From: Myxococcales bacterium
Lineage (GTDB): Bacteria; Myxococcota_A; UBA9160; SMWR01
Assembly (NCBI GenBank): GCA_022572485.1
Contig: JACZVU010000026.1
Location: 1-21,975, forward strand
Direction of reading: 5' to 3'
DNA length: 21,975 nucleotides
The notes under the pieces are model-generated. The model saw only the letters and a program-made list of their open reading frames with translations, was not told the DNA's origin and did not search any database. Below are positions 13,532 through 21,482 of the stretch, piece by piece; position 1 is the first letter of the stretch, and each line of letters opens with the position of its first letter. The position numbers and the translations under genes are program-made.

Positions 13532-15001
13532 CTAGGGTTCCACTTTGCGGGCGAGGGCGTAGAGTGTGAGCGCCAAAAGACCGGACGCGACCGTGATCCA
13601 GCGGATGGATTCGATCATGAATTCGAAGAGGCCATCGATCCCGTACGTGATCTGGTAGTACTCTGGATCGTCGTACCACGGCAAGAAGAGGGATGCGATG
13701 GCGCCGATCATCGTCAGTCCCGCGAACATCCAAGCCATTCGCTTCAAATCGCCGACGGCCAGTCGGGTTCTGGGGTTTACGGGATGATTCGCGGGGTCGA
13801 CCTTCGTGAGTCCGCCGTAGATTCTCCTGAAGATGCAATATGCGACCGGGCCGGTCACGATCGCGATCATGCCGCCGACGAAGTAATCGGTTCCGTTCAT
13901 GAATAACGCCGCGAAGGCAATCAGCAGCGGCGGGATGCACATCGCGATGAATCCCCGGGTTCCAAGCGGCACGCGAAACGGCCGCGGCAGGCTGCCCTCC
14001 TTGACGCGCAGGATGCAGCCCGAGATGAAGATCAGCGCGTAGGCGGACATCAGAAGCATCATGTCCACGACCACGATCACGCCAAATGGGAATATGCAGG
14101 CGATCAGGCTGAAAATTCCGAGCGACAAGACCGCGATGTAGGGAACGCCGTGTTTCTTGCTGCACCGAACGAGAACCCTAGGCGCGAGGTGGTCTTCGGC
14201 GAGCGCGAAGAACCCTCGGGAACCGGAGGCGATGTAGGTGTTGAAGATCGAAAACTGCGCACTCACCGCGACGATCACGAAGAACAATCCAAAAGCCGGC
14301 AGCACCTGCGTCACCACGTCGCCGTACGACAGGCCACCTTCGGGCGCCCACTGTTGCCAGTTTCCGATCGATGCGAGCCCAGCCATCGTGGGGAGGATGT
14401 AGACGGCCATGATCAGTGGGACGCTGATCAGTGTGGCTCTCGGGATGGTCTGCGGGTTCGAGATCTCGCCCGCGACCGTCGACACCGATTCGTAACCCGA
14501 GTAGACCCACATTCCAATCGCGATCGCGCTTCCGATGCTCTCGAGCAAGGTCGAATCCGGCGGAATGAACGGAACGAACGGGTTGGCGTTCCAATTCGCG
14601 AAGCCGACGACCGCGACCATCGCGAGATAAGATCCCGCGAGCACGACGTAGATCGTATTGTCGAAATAGATCGAGATCGTTCGCCACCAACCGGCCTGGA
14701 AGCCCCAGAACTCGCCGCAGGCCCGCTGTACCCATTTGTAGTATCCGCCCTCCTGGGGTATCGCCGAGCCGAGCTCCGCGGCGACCAGGCCCATTGGGGT
14801 GCTCCAGAAGAACGGAAGCAGCATGAGCATCACGAGCGTCAGCCCTGGCCCCGCCTGCGGGATCATCTCTTCGATTCCGTACGCGCCCGCCGCGCACAGG
14901 CAGAAGATCATGAAAACAACCGTGGAGGTCTTCATGTGGTGCTGTTTCAGTCCCGCTCGCGCGGGATCGATCATCACACCGGCTGCTTCGGCGCCAGCCA
15001 T
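13532..15001 (-). CDS. APC-superfamily amino acid/polyamine permease
   Basis: This is a 489-residue protein with about twelve hydrophobic segments. The first two contain the APC-type stretch AYGIEEMIPQAGPGL, then PLGLVAAEL-like PMGLVAAELGSAIPQEGGYYKWVQRACGEFWGF, the well-conserved region of amino-acid/polyamine transporters. It most resembles the group that includes plant-type polyamine uptake transporters, but the substrate is not set by sequence. I place the start at the ATG at 15001, preceded by AGAGAGGAG (Shine-Dalgarno, seven-base spacing). The frame is open to an upstream ATG at 15112, which would add 37 polar residues without a ribosome site. It follows the 311-residue unknown gene on the same strand with a 125-bp gap, so the two may share a transcript. 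Confidence 0.9.
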   Translation of the reverse strand: MAGAEAAGVMIDPARAGLKQHHMKTSTVVFMIFCLCAAGAYGIEEMIPQAGPGLTLVMLMLLPFFWSTPMGLVAAELGSAIPQEGGYYKWVQRACGEFWGFQAGWWRTISIYFDNTIYVVLAGSYLAMVAVVGFANWNANPFVPFIPPDSTLLESIGSAIAIGMWVYSGYESVSTVAGEISNPQTIPRATLISVPLIMAVYILPTMAGLASIGNWQQWAPEGGLSYGDVVTQVLPAFGLFFVIVAVSAQFSIFNTYIASGSRGFFALAEDHLAPRVLVRCSKKHGVPYIAVLSLGIFSLIACIFPFGVIVVVDMMLLMSAYALIFISGCILRVKEGSLPRPFRVPLGTRGFIAMCIPPLLIAFAALFMNGTDYFVGGMIAIVTGPVAYCIFRRIYGGLTKVDPANHPVNPRTRLAVGDLKRMAWMFAGLTMIGAIASLFLPWYDDPEYYQITYGIDGLFEFMIESIRWITVASGLLALTLYALARKVEP

Positions 15002-15126
15002 GCGGGCACTCCTCTCTCCATCGGTGAGCTGGGCAAGCTCTAGCGGCTTTTTACCGAGCCTGTGGTTCTGCAATACGAGGAATATCGGCGCAAATAGACT
15101 CGAGCGATCCATGTCTGCGTCCGCGA

Positions 15127-16062
15127 CTACAATCGTTCGAGAATATCGATCAGGGCATTCCGGCCGAGGCTTTCTTCGAGGCGTTCGATCGCGCGGGCGA
15201 GGGTCGGGCCGAAGTCCGGGTCGTCGCTGTTGAAGAGCGAGTCGCGCAACAGGTCGAGGTCGGTGTCTTCAATCGAGATGCCCGCGGAGCGGGCGTAGAG
15301 GACGACCGCGAGCCGGAAGGTTTCGTTGTCCTTCGCGAGCAGGATTCGGATCATTTCTGAGATCGCCGCGATCGAGGCGGTTGCGTAGAGGACCCTCAAG
15401 GTGTGAACCAGCACTACGGGTGGATCGTCGAGTTGGCCGCCGCGCAGCGCTGCGAAGGCCTTCCAGGCCGAAACGGGCGTGCCGTGCAGGTCTCGCATCA
15501 GTGCACACAGCAATCGAATTGCGCGCGGAGACCACCGGATGTCCTCGGCCAGCGCGAGCGGAAGCCCGCGCACGGTCGAAAGAGTGGCCGCGGTCGCGCT
15601 GCCGATGTCACGGAAGAACGCCCCGTTGGAGAGCAGGGCCGCGATGCGCTCTGTTTGATCGAGCGAAAGCGCCAATCCGCTGCGCCTCGCGAGCGCCGAG
15701 AGGCCCTTTTCGAACAGCTCCTGCTTGGCCTCGTCGTTTTTGGATTCGCGCACGGAAACATCCGACAACGAAAGGTGTCGACAAAGGACTTCCTTGAGAA
15801 AATGCTGAACGGTTTTCGGCTGGATCCCCGCATCGGGAGAGGCTTCGAACGCGACGTCCTGCGCGGCGGCGCGGAGCAACGCTGCGCCGAGCAACCCCGA
15901 GCGCTTCTTTCGGGTGCCGAGCACCGCGAGCAGACCCGGGAAACTGAGGTTTTCGATCCGCTCGGAGAGCTTCCCGGCCTCCGTCGAGCTCCAGCCCCGC
16001 GCGAGCAGGCGTCCGCACAGGTGCTCGATCGCCGCTTCGATCTGCTGATCGAAATTTCCCAC
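15127..16062 (-). CDS. Hypothetical helical protein, unrecognised
   Basis: I do not recognise this 311-residue protein. It is rich in Leu, Ala, Arg and Glu, lacks signal peptide and membrane segments, and reads as a chain of amphipathic helices (for example ERIENLSFPGLLAVLGTRKKRSGLLGAALLRAAAQDVAFEAS and later LDDPPVVLVHTLRVLYATASIAAISEMIRILLA), somewhat like an alpha-solenoid. No catalytic or metal motif stands out. The GTG start at 16062 has GGGAGA eight bases upstream, the same context as the acyltransferase at 5376. Codon-position composition and a long uninterrupted frame support a real gene. It lies upstream of the permease on the same strand and downstream of the thermonuclease (123-bp gap). 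Confidence 0.72.
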   Translation of the reverse strand: MGNFDQQIEAAIEHLCGRLLARGWSSTEAGKLSERIENLSFPGLLAVLGTRKKRSGLLGAALLRAAAQDVAFEASPDAGIQPKTVQHFLKEVLCRHLSLSDVSVRESKNDEAKQELFEKGLSALARRSGLALSLDQTERIAALLSNGAFFRDIGSATAATLSTVRGLPLALAEDIRWSPRAIRLLCALMRDLHGTPVSAWKAFAALRGGQLDDPPVVLVHTLRVLYATASIAAISEMIRILLAKDNETFRLAVVLYARSAGISIEDTDLDLLRDSLFNSDDPDFGPTLARAIERLEESLGRNALIDILERL

Positions 16063-16185
16063 TTCGGGTTCTCCCGACGCGATAAGTTTTGGATCAGTAT
16101 TTGCCTCAGCGCAGAAATTCGGTCGGATGCGAGCATAACGCGTCGACTGCGGTTTCCGCGCTTGAAACTTGCTCGGGGCTCACAC

Positions 16186-16893
16186 CTAGCGAGCCACTGC
16201 ACAGAGCGACTCACACGGGATGCCGTCGCCGTCTCCATCGAGGAAGTCGGCGCCGCACTGCGCGAAGTAGAAGCGGGCCTCCTCGCAGTTGGCCATTTCG
16301 CTGCAGTGGGTTCGCGTCCCGCACGCAAGGGGTCCGGGCTCGGGCCGCGGTGCCCGGGGCGGGTGGCGCCAGAGCCAGGGTGGCTCGCGTTGGTTCTCGG
16401 GCAATGCCCAGAGCCCTTTGTTGGCCGCTCGCGCGCTGTCTTCGAGTGCGATGATCTCCGCTGTGTGTGAGTACTTCGTGTACGCCCAGGCGTGCCCCTC
16501 GCGAACCATCTCGCGGTTGATGTCGACTCCGTCGATGAAGATCTCGCCGACCGTGCGCCCGTAGCGGTCGATGTCGACCACCTCGACGCGCGCCTGTTTG
16601 CGGAACGCGAGCGCCGAGAGCGCGGCCTTCGCCTTCTTTCCGTAGGGCTGGTCGAACTCCGGGGCGTCGATCTGGGCGAGGCGGACGCGAACTTGTTCGC
16701 GTCCGACGAGCAGCGTGAGCGTGTCGCCATCGGTGATGCCGACGACGCGCCCGGTGAGGAAATGTGGTGAGGCTTCGCGGCCCGAAGCGGGGGCGGATGT
16801 CGCCGAGCAGCTCGGAAGCAGCAAGAAGATCGCAACCCGTGCGAGTTGGGGCCCCTTGAAACGATCCATACGCATATGGTTGTGGACGCTCAT
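16186..16893 (-). CDS. Exported thermonuclease (SNase-like) with Excalibur domain
   Basis: This is a 235-residue protein. An N-terminal hydrophobic stretch ending LLLPSC29 looks like a lipoprotein signal, so it is probably anchored outside the cytoplasm. Residues 48-175 form a staphylococcal-nuclease OB-fold: ITDGDTL (D55, D57), VRLAQIDAPE with R71, D76 and E79, and DRYGR with R113, equivalent to the catalytic and Ca-binding residues R35, D40, E43 and R87. Residues 191-231 are a Cys-rich Excalibur domain (C191, C197, C203, C213, then the DGDGDGIPCE calcium loop). It should degrade DNA or RNA outside the cell or in the periplasm, for nutrition, biofilm turnover or defence against naked DNA. 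ATGs at 16893, 16875 and 16869 are all possible starts; the first is used here. Confidence 0.92.
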   Translation of the reverse strand: MSVHNHMRMDRFKGPQLARVAIFLLLPSCSATSAPASGREASPHFLTGRVVGITDGDTLTLLVGREQVRVRLAQIDAPEFDQPYGKKAKAALSALAFRKQARVEVVDIDRYGRTVGEIFIDGVDINREMVREGHAWAYTKYSHTAEIIALEDSARAANKGLWALPENQREPPWLWRHPPRAPRPEPGPLACGTRTHCSEMANCEEARFYFAQCGADFLDGDGDGIPCESLCAVAR

Positions 16894-16951
16894 GTTTTGC
16901 GAACCTAGAGCGCCCTGTTTCGGAAGGGCCTGGACCGTTCAGTCACGTTTT

Positions 16952-16979
16952 TCAGGGGCTCCCCTGACGGTTCGAACCG
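16952..16979. other. Two adjoining palindromes downstream of the cupin gene
   Basis: TCAGGGG-CT-CCCCTGA (16952-16967) is followed immediately by CGGTTCGAACCG (16968-16979), in the gap between the cupin stop and the thermonuclease start. A T-run lies on the wrong side of the first stem for a classical terminator of the minus-strand cupin gene. It could still be a terminator or an operator for the nuclease gene. Confidence 0.4.
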
Positions 16980-17008
16980 GCCTGCCAGGGTTCACCTGCC
17001 AGTCCGTT

Positions 17009-17353
17009 TCAGGAGACGATCAGGTAGGCCTTCCGAACGGTTTCCACCACTTCGCTCGTGCCCTTCCAGCCACGCGGGAAGACCCAGCTGTCACCGGCCC
17101 GCAGCTCCGTGACTTGCCCCGACGCTGAAGTCAGGACCCAGTGGCCCTTCAAGAGATGGCAAAACTCCGTGACCTCCAGATCGAGCTCGAGTTTGCCGGG
17201 CCCGCATTCCCAGGTACCCGCGATCAGGTTCCCTTCCTCAAAGAACCCGGCATCGGTCTGCTTGGGAAGGTCACCGATGGGAGTACCGAAAGACTCTGCG
17301 TCCACCAGGTTGGTCAGTTCGAGGCATTGCTTCTGAACGGAAATCTCGGGCAT
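17009..17353 (-). CDS. Small cupin-fold protein (DUF861/EutQ-like)
   Basis: This 114-residue protein is a single cupin barrel of the Cupin_3 type: GTWECGPGKLELDLEVTEFCHLLKGHWVLTS, then GQVTELRAGDSWVFPRGWKGTSEVVETVRKAYLIV. The E/H positions of EFCHLL and the AGDSWVFPRGW motif match proteins often annotated as ethanolamine-utilisation-like or ureidoglycine-aminohydrolase-like cupins. The metal-binding histidine set is incomplete, so it may be a small-molecule binding or regulatory protein. The ATG at 17353 has AGAGGAGAG eight bases upstream; the frame is open to 17521 but that extension translates the dispersed repeat. It lies downstream of the desaturase gene on the same strand, 202 bp away. 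Confidence 0.88.
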   Translation of the reverse strand: MPEISVQKQCLELTNLVDAESFGTPIGDLPKQTDAGFFEEGNLIAGTWECGPGKLELDLEVTEFCHLLKGHWVLTSASGQVTELRAGDSWVFPRGWKGTSEVVETVRKAYLIVS

Positions 17354-17370
17354 GGCTGGCTCTCCTCTAT

Positions 17371-17418
17371 CGAGCGGGGACGTTGTCGAGCGGGGACGTT
17401 GTTGAATTGTTGAATTGC
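17371..17418. repeat. Dispersed-repeat copy with duplicated 16-bp head unit
   Basis: CGAGCGGGGACGTTGT stands twice in tandem (17371-17386 and 17387-17402), followed by TGAATTGTTGAATTG. It matches the left arm of the elements at 5513 and 6915, including the GCGGGGACGTT head repeat. It lies just upstream of the cupin Shine-Dalgarno site, so it would be in the cupin 5' leader. Confidence 0.8.
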
Positions 17419-17555
17419 CGTGAATTTCGTACACCGAGGGTCTTTCGCCGTTCACCCACCGGCGAGAACAAGACCCCAGTCTTTCCCGATACAACTTACC
17501 ATCCACGATCGTCGGCTGCACTGCGGATGCAAGCGGACCTGCCGGTTCCGGGAGG

Positions 17556-18437
17556 CTACCAGAAGGTCTTGAGGATTTGTTCCTCGGGAATCTGGTCCCG
17601 AATCTCTTCGTGCAGCTCGGGCAAGAGTGACCAATGCAGGCCGGGGCGTTTGTGGTGGGCGGTGTGGAGACCGAGGTTGCCGGTCAGCGCGTTGTAGATG
17701 CGATTGTCGCGGTTGCGGCTGGCAACGAGGGGGTCGTTTTGCGGACAGCCCGCGTGGTGCTCGTAGGTGGCCCAGATGGTGTGAAAGAGCGTGATGAAGG
17801 CCGGCAGCAGAAAGACGAGAACGGTCTCCAGTGGCCGAAGCCAGAGCCCGACGCCGATCAAGCTCCAGAGCGGCAGCTTCATGAGCAGGCAGTAGCGGAA
17901 GTATCTGGGACGGCGCAGCCCAACGCGGACGATGTCGATCTGATGGTGGAGGGCCAGATGGATGGAATACTCGAGGCGCCCCATTTGCGTGCCGTCGGCT
18001 CGTGCCCAACGGGATTCGTCGGGGCTCTCGTGGGGCGGCTGGTTCAGGTAGTTGAGGTGATGCCCGAGGTTGTGATGCAACACCCAGCTATAGGGGCCGA
18101 CGCCGCACTGCAGGGCCAGCACCAGGTCGTAGAGCCGGTTCAACCAAGCGGCGCGGAACGTGTTGAGGTGCTGGTGGTGGTGGTTGATGGGGGCGATGAA
18201 CATGCCGAGCACTGCCAGCGGAACGACGCTGATCGCGCAAATCAGGGGTGTTGCCAGTGCCCAGATGGCCAAGCGGAGGCTGAAGACCGTTACCACGTAG
18301 GTGATGGGGCCGCGGTCGGCCTTGTACTTCAAGAGGGTTCCGCGGCGATCGGGGGCGGCGGTGATGCGAACGCTTTCCTCGATGCTCCCAGGCTTCTGGC
18401 TGTCTTCCAAGTTGAACGCTCTCATGGCGCGCATCAC
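17556..18437 (-). CDS. Membrane fatty acid desaturase/hydroxylase family protein
   Basis: This is a 293-residue membrane protein with the three histidine clusters of the di-iron desaturase superfamily: HHHQH (86-90), HHNLGHH (121-127) and HTAHH (258-262), plus HH at 227-228. Hydrophobic pairs lie at about 45-85 and 185-220, giving the usual hairpin arrangement with histidines on the cytoplasmic side. These enzymes introduce double bonds, or hydroxyl groups, into acyl chains or related lipids using O2 and electrons from ferredoxin or cytochrome b5-type donors. Regioselectivity cannot be read. The start is uncertain among ATGs at 18437, 18434 and 18425, and no strong Shine-Dalgarno is seen. Divergent from the H1-like gene and upstream of the cupin gene. 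With the acyltransferase near 5000 it hints at lipid remodelling, but the two genes are far apart. Confidence 0.9.
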   Translation of the reverse strand: MMRAMRAFNLEDSQKPGSIEESVRITAAPDRRGTLLKYKADRGPITYVVTVFSLRLAIWALATPLICAISVVPLAVLGMFIAPINHHHQHLNTFRAAWLNRLYDLVLALQCGVGPYSWVLHHNLGHHLNYLNQPPHESPDESRWARADGTQMGRLEYSIHLALHHQIDIVRVGLRRPRYFRYCLLMKLPLWSLIGVGLWLRPLETVLVFLLPAFITLFHTIWATYEHHAGCPQNDPLVASRNRDNRIYNALTGNLGLHTAHHKRPGLHWSLLPELHEEIRDQIPEEQILKTFW

Positions 18438-18858
18438 CGGGGCGGGCCGGGCCGCGTGGAACGGGGTGGCCGGCGATTGCCATCGGATTGGCGCGCTTTG
18501 ATTCTCTCGTCTGTTTAAGGAACGGAAGTGGGCAGTCTATGGGAAAATTCGGCTTAGGAGGCAGTCTATGGGAAAATTCGGCTTAGGATGATGGGGAAAA
18601 TGCAAAATCCTTGTGGTATTGCGGTATCGGATGGATCGATCTCCGTGCTCAGCAGGGCTCTCCGGATTTTCGCAGGACCCGCGTGACTTCTGGCGTCGAC
18701 AGAGATCGGCACGGGAACGAACCGTGTAGCAAGAGCCGCCGGGGCCGGCGAGCCTTACGGAACGTCTCAGATTGGATAAGCTCGCGCTCTTGGCACGCCG
18801 GAGTGGTGAAGGAACCCAGACGGAGAGCCGAGCGGAGAAAAGTGGAGAATAGGGGACG
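18438..18858. other. Divergent intergenic region between the desaturase and H1-like genes
   Basis: This 421-bp stretch has no convincing gene. It holds the 29-bp tandem duplication; the rest (18590-18858) is unremarkable. A 83-codon open frame at 18611-18862 (+) is Arg-rich and has no protein-like features. Promoters for both neighbours must lie here but I cannot assign boxes with confidence. Confidence 0.6.
18531..18588. repeat. Perfect 29-bp tandem duplication
   Basis: The unit GGCAGTCTATGGGAAAATTC plus GGCTTAGGA stands at 18531-18559 and 18560-18588 without a mismatch, in the divergent region between the desaturase and H1-like genes. It is AT-richer than the surroundings. The identity suggests a recent duplication or a maintained two-site operator. 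Confidence 0.95.
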
Positions 18859-19161
18859 ATGAAGAAATCTACACGAAAGAAGGTTGCTCGAAAGAAGCCT
18901 GCTCAAAAGAAGCCCGCTCGGAAGAAGGCTGTTCGAAAGAAGGTCGCTCGAAAGAAGCCTGCTCGGAAGGGAACCTCGAAGAAGAAGGGCCAGAAGAAAT
19001 CGGCCTCGAGCAAGAAGAGGAGTCCGAAGAAGGCCACTGTGAGAACGGCCGCGAACAAGAGGGGCCGCACGGCCGAGAAAGCGTCGAGACGGGGAACGGG
19101 GGTCGACGCCGACCTCCGCAACGCCGCCATCGCCTCCGCATTTCGTCTTATGGGGAAATGA
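18859..19161 (+). CDS. Histone H1-like lysine-rich DNA-binding protein
   Basis: This is a 100-residue, extremely basic protein. Residues 1-60 are built from pentad-like repeats (KKVAR, KKPAR, KKPAQ, KKAVR), as in eukaryotic H1 tails and bacterial H1-like nucleoid proteins. A short less basic C-terminus follows (GVDADLRNAAIASAFRLMGK). It likely coats or condenses DNA, or binds RNA, without sequence preference. At DNA level the gene carries repeated AAGAAG-CC-GCTCG-type 15-base units and uses AAG/AAA heavily, so it is purine-rich on this strand and unlike its neighbours; unit number is probably variable between strains. The ATG at 18859 has AGGGGA only two bases ahead, with GGAG at 18844-18847 a better-spaced ribosome site. 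Confidence 0.8.
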   Translation: MKKSTRKKVARKKPAQKKPARKKAVRKKVARKKPARKGTSKKKGQKKSASSKKRSPKKATVRTAANKRGRTAEKASRRGTGVDADLRNAAIASAFRLMGK

Positions 19162-19459
19162 TTCGGTTCGACGCTCGGCCCATTTGATTCTCGAACCATC
19201 TGGATGGCAATCGAGTAGCGCGGATCCGTAGGCTCCCACGATCCGGACGAACCGGAGAACGCTCTCTCCATCCGCCTTCGGTTGCAGCGAGGGTGGAGTT
19301 CCGAAACGGATCTCATCGGGGCCGCAAAAAATCTTCGTTCCTCAATCCCTGCATCGAGCCGCTCGACCCCCGCTCGCGGATTCTCTCGGCGTGTTTCCCG
19401 ATACAATCCCGCTTCGCGTAACAGGCCCGGGTGCGGGAGGGCCGAGGAGGAAAACGACC
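19162..19459. other. Gap between the H1-like and MscS genes
   Basis: 298 bp with no gene seen. TACAAT at 19402-19407 could be a -10 box for the channel gene, but no good -35 box stands 16-18 bp upstream. Confidence 0.4.
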
Positions 19460-21247
19460 ATGCTGAAGAGAGGGTTACATTTCGACGCGAAGCTGTGCGT
19501 GTGGCTCGGAGTACTCGCCGCCTGCGTTGCGGGTGGCACCATTGCGAACGCCCAGGAGCGGCGGGCCGTCGAGGCCCCTGCCGAGGCGGAGGAGCCGGCG
19601 GGGCCGGCCGATGCGTACGACCGAGGCGTACCGCGGTCGGCCATGCTGGGTTTTCTGGTGGCGTGCCGAGCGGGAAACTACGAGAGGGCCGCCGAGTACC
19701 TCGATTTGCGGCGCCTCAATGCGAAGGAGCGAGAGGGAAAAGCCGTCCTGGCCCGCCAGCTCAAGTTTGTCCTCGACCAGGAACTTTGGGTCGAGATCGA
19801 GAACCTGAGCCCGCAACCCGAAGGCCACGCGGGCGATGGTCTCCCGTCCTACCGCGACCGCGTGGGGACGCTTCACACCGAGGCAGGGCCCGTCGATATC
19901 CTTCTCCAACGGGTGCCCCGCAGCGACGGTGTCTTCATCTGGAAAATCTCCTCCACCACCGTGGCGCAGATCCCGGCCCTCTACGACGAGTTCGGCTACG
20001 GACCGCTCGAAGCGTGGCTGCCGGCGTGGATGTTGAAGGCCAACCTCTTCGAGATCGCCCTCTGGCAGTGGATTGGCCTGATGCCGTTGGTCATGCTGGC
20101 CTTTCTGATCTCGTGGGTCGCGGCGAACGGTGTGCTCGCACTGGGTCGCCCGCTCGTGGCTCGCTCCCAGACCGATTTCGACGACCGCCTGTTGGCGGCG
20201 GTGCTGGGACCCCTGCGCCTCGTGATCGGCATCCTCGTTTTTCATCTCGGAACCTTTCCGCTGAGCCTGGCCGTTCCGGCGCAACGTGTTTTCACCGGGA
20301 TGGCGACGGCCCTTGCCTTCCTGGCCCTCACCTGGTTGCTCTTCCGCGTTGTCGACATCTTCGGCAGCGTCATCGAGAAGCGCTTCGAAGAGCGGGGCGT
20401 GGGCAACGCCAACCGCTTCGTTCCCCTGGGTCGCAAAGCCCTCAAGGCAGCCCTGGGTGTCCTCGCCACCCTCGTGGCCGTCGACAGCTTCACGCCCTTC
20501 GACGTGACGGCTCTCATCGCGGGCCTCGGCGTGGGCGGGATCGCTGTCGCGCTGGCGGCGCAGAAGACCCTGGAGAACGTCTTCGGCTACCTCACGATCA
20601 TCGGGGATCGTCCCGTGGTGGAAGGAGATTTCTGTCGCTTTGGCGACCAGGTGGGAACCGTGGAAGAGTTCGGCCTGCGCTCGACGAGAGTGCGCACCCT
20701 CGACCGCACCATCGTCACGATCCCCAACGCGGAGTTCTCGTCGATGAAGCTCGAGAACTTCGCCAAGCGCGATCGGATCCGCTTCCACACGATCCTGGGC
20801 CTGCGCTACGAGACGACGCCCGATCAGCTTCGCCACGTGCTGGTGGAAATCCGGCGGCTGCTGCTGTCGCACGAGAAGGTGCATCCGGATCCGGCGCGGG
20901 TGCGCTTCGTGGGCTTCGGGGCGTACTCTCTCGACGTCGAGATCACCTCGTACGTGTCCACCTCGGATTGGGCCGAGTTTCTCGCCGTTCGCGAGGATCT
21001 CCTGCTGCGGCTGATGGACATCGTCGCGTCCAGCGGCAGCGGTTTTGCCTTTCCCTCGCAGACGACCTACCTCGCTCGCGACGACAGTCTGGATGCCGAG
21101 AGCGTTCGCGCCGCGGAGGAGCAGGTGCGCGTCTGGCGGGAGCGCGGCGAGCTGCCGCTTCCCGACTTCGCGGAGGAATCCAAGATCGCGCTCGATGACA
21201 CCGTGCGCTACCCGCCGGAGGGTTCTGCCGCTTCCAATGGAAAGTGA
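19460..21247 (+). CDS. MscS-family mechanosensitive channel with exported N-terminal domain
   Basis: This is a 595-residue protein. Residues 1-31 are a signal peptide (KRG...CVWLGVLAACVAGGTIANA, likely cut after A31). About 45-175 is a soluble domain outside the cytoplasm that looks NTF2/SnoaL-like (AMLGFLVACRAGNYERAAEYLDL). Several membrane helices follow. The last is the Gly/Ala-rich MscS pore helix (DVTALIAGLGVGGIAVALAAQKTLENVFG), followed by the beta domain (GDRPVVEGDFCRFGDQVGTVEEFGLRSTRVRTLD, VTIPNAEF) and the alpha/beta cytoplasmic cage. It should open under membrane tension and release solutes during osmotic down-shock. It is larger than E. coli MscS (286 residues) because of the extra domain and helices. 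ATG 19460 is chosen: GAGGAGG lies nine bases upstream and the signal peptide begins there. Confidence 0.93.
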   Translation: MLKRGLHFDAKLCVWLGVLAACVAGGTIANAQERRAVEAPAEAEEPAGPADAYDRGVPRSAMLGFLVACRAGNYERAAEYLDLRRLNAKEREGKAVLARQLKFVLDQELWVEIENLSPQPEGHAGDGLPSYRDRVGTLHTEAGPVDILLQRVPRSDGVFIWKISSTTVAQIPALYDEFGYGPLEAWLPAWMLKANLFEIALWQWIGLMPLVMLAFLISWVAANGVLALGRPLVARSQTDFDDRLLAAVLGPLRLVIGILVFHLGTFPLSLAVPAQRVFTGMATALAFLALTWLLFRVVDIFGSVIEKRFEERGVGNANRFVPLGRKALKAALGVLATLVAVDSFTPFDVTALIAGLGVGGIAVALAAQKTLENVFGYLTIIGDRPVVEGDFCRFGDQVGTVEEFGLRSTRVRTLDRTIVTIPNAEFSSMKLENFAKRDRIRFHTILGLRYETTPDQLRHVLVEIRRLLLSHEKVHPDPARVRFVGFGAYSLDVEITSYVSTSDWAEFLAVREDLLLRLMDIVASSGSGFAFPSQTTYLARDDSLDAESVRAAEEQVRVWRERGELPLPDFAEESKIALDDTVRYPPEGSAASNGK

Positions 21248-21261
21248 GCTCTTTCTAGAGC
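21248..21261 (+). terminator. Short hairpin right after the mscS-like stop codon
   Basis: GCTCT-TTCT-AGAGC: a 5-bp stem starting at the base after the stop. It is weak and has no U-tract; a marginal candidate only. Confidence 0.25.
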
Positions 21262-21303
21262 AGGGTTGCATTTGAGTATCGAGGGGTTTAGAATCACAGG
21301 CGA

Positions 21304-21383
21304 GGGGATAGGCGATTGTGCCACCCCCCCTGCGGCGGTAAGTGGTGAGAACGACTCGCCCAGCAGGGGTGCGGTTTCTCCCC
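21304..21383 (+). other. Possible structured RNA leader upstream of the Thr/Pro-repeat gene
   Basis: Three nested complementary pairs can form on the plus strand: GGGGA/TCCCC (21304-21308 with 21379-21383), CACCCC..TGC/GCAGGGGTG (21323-21333 with 21363-21371) and GGCG/CGCC (21334-21337 with 21357-21360). It is 100-180 bases upstream of the next gene. I compared it mentally with c-di-GMP, cobalamin, fluoride and SAM riboswitch consensus sequences and it fits none. Confidence 0.3.
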
Positions 21384-21482
21384 TATTCAAGTTCAGCTTA
21401 ACGGGATGTGATTTATCGAACACTGGCGTAGATACAGCTTTTTTTGGCTATTCACATTTCCTGGATAGCAACGGGAGAGATC

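Noticed and set aside
16968..16979. CGGTTCGAACCG as a possible tRNA T-arm
   Set aside because: The 5-bp stem and 7-base loop do not pair properly and the flanks do not form a cloverleaf.
17482..17494. TTTCCCGATACAA also present at 19395-19407, as a shared promoter element
   Set aside because: At 17482 no plus-strand gene follows and no -35 box is seen at either site; probably coincidence.
18611..18862. 83-codon Arg-rich open frame upstream of the H1-like gene
   Set aside because: Composition looks like untranslated GC-rich sequence and no ribosome site is present.
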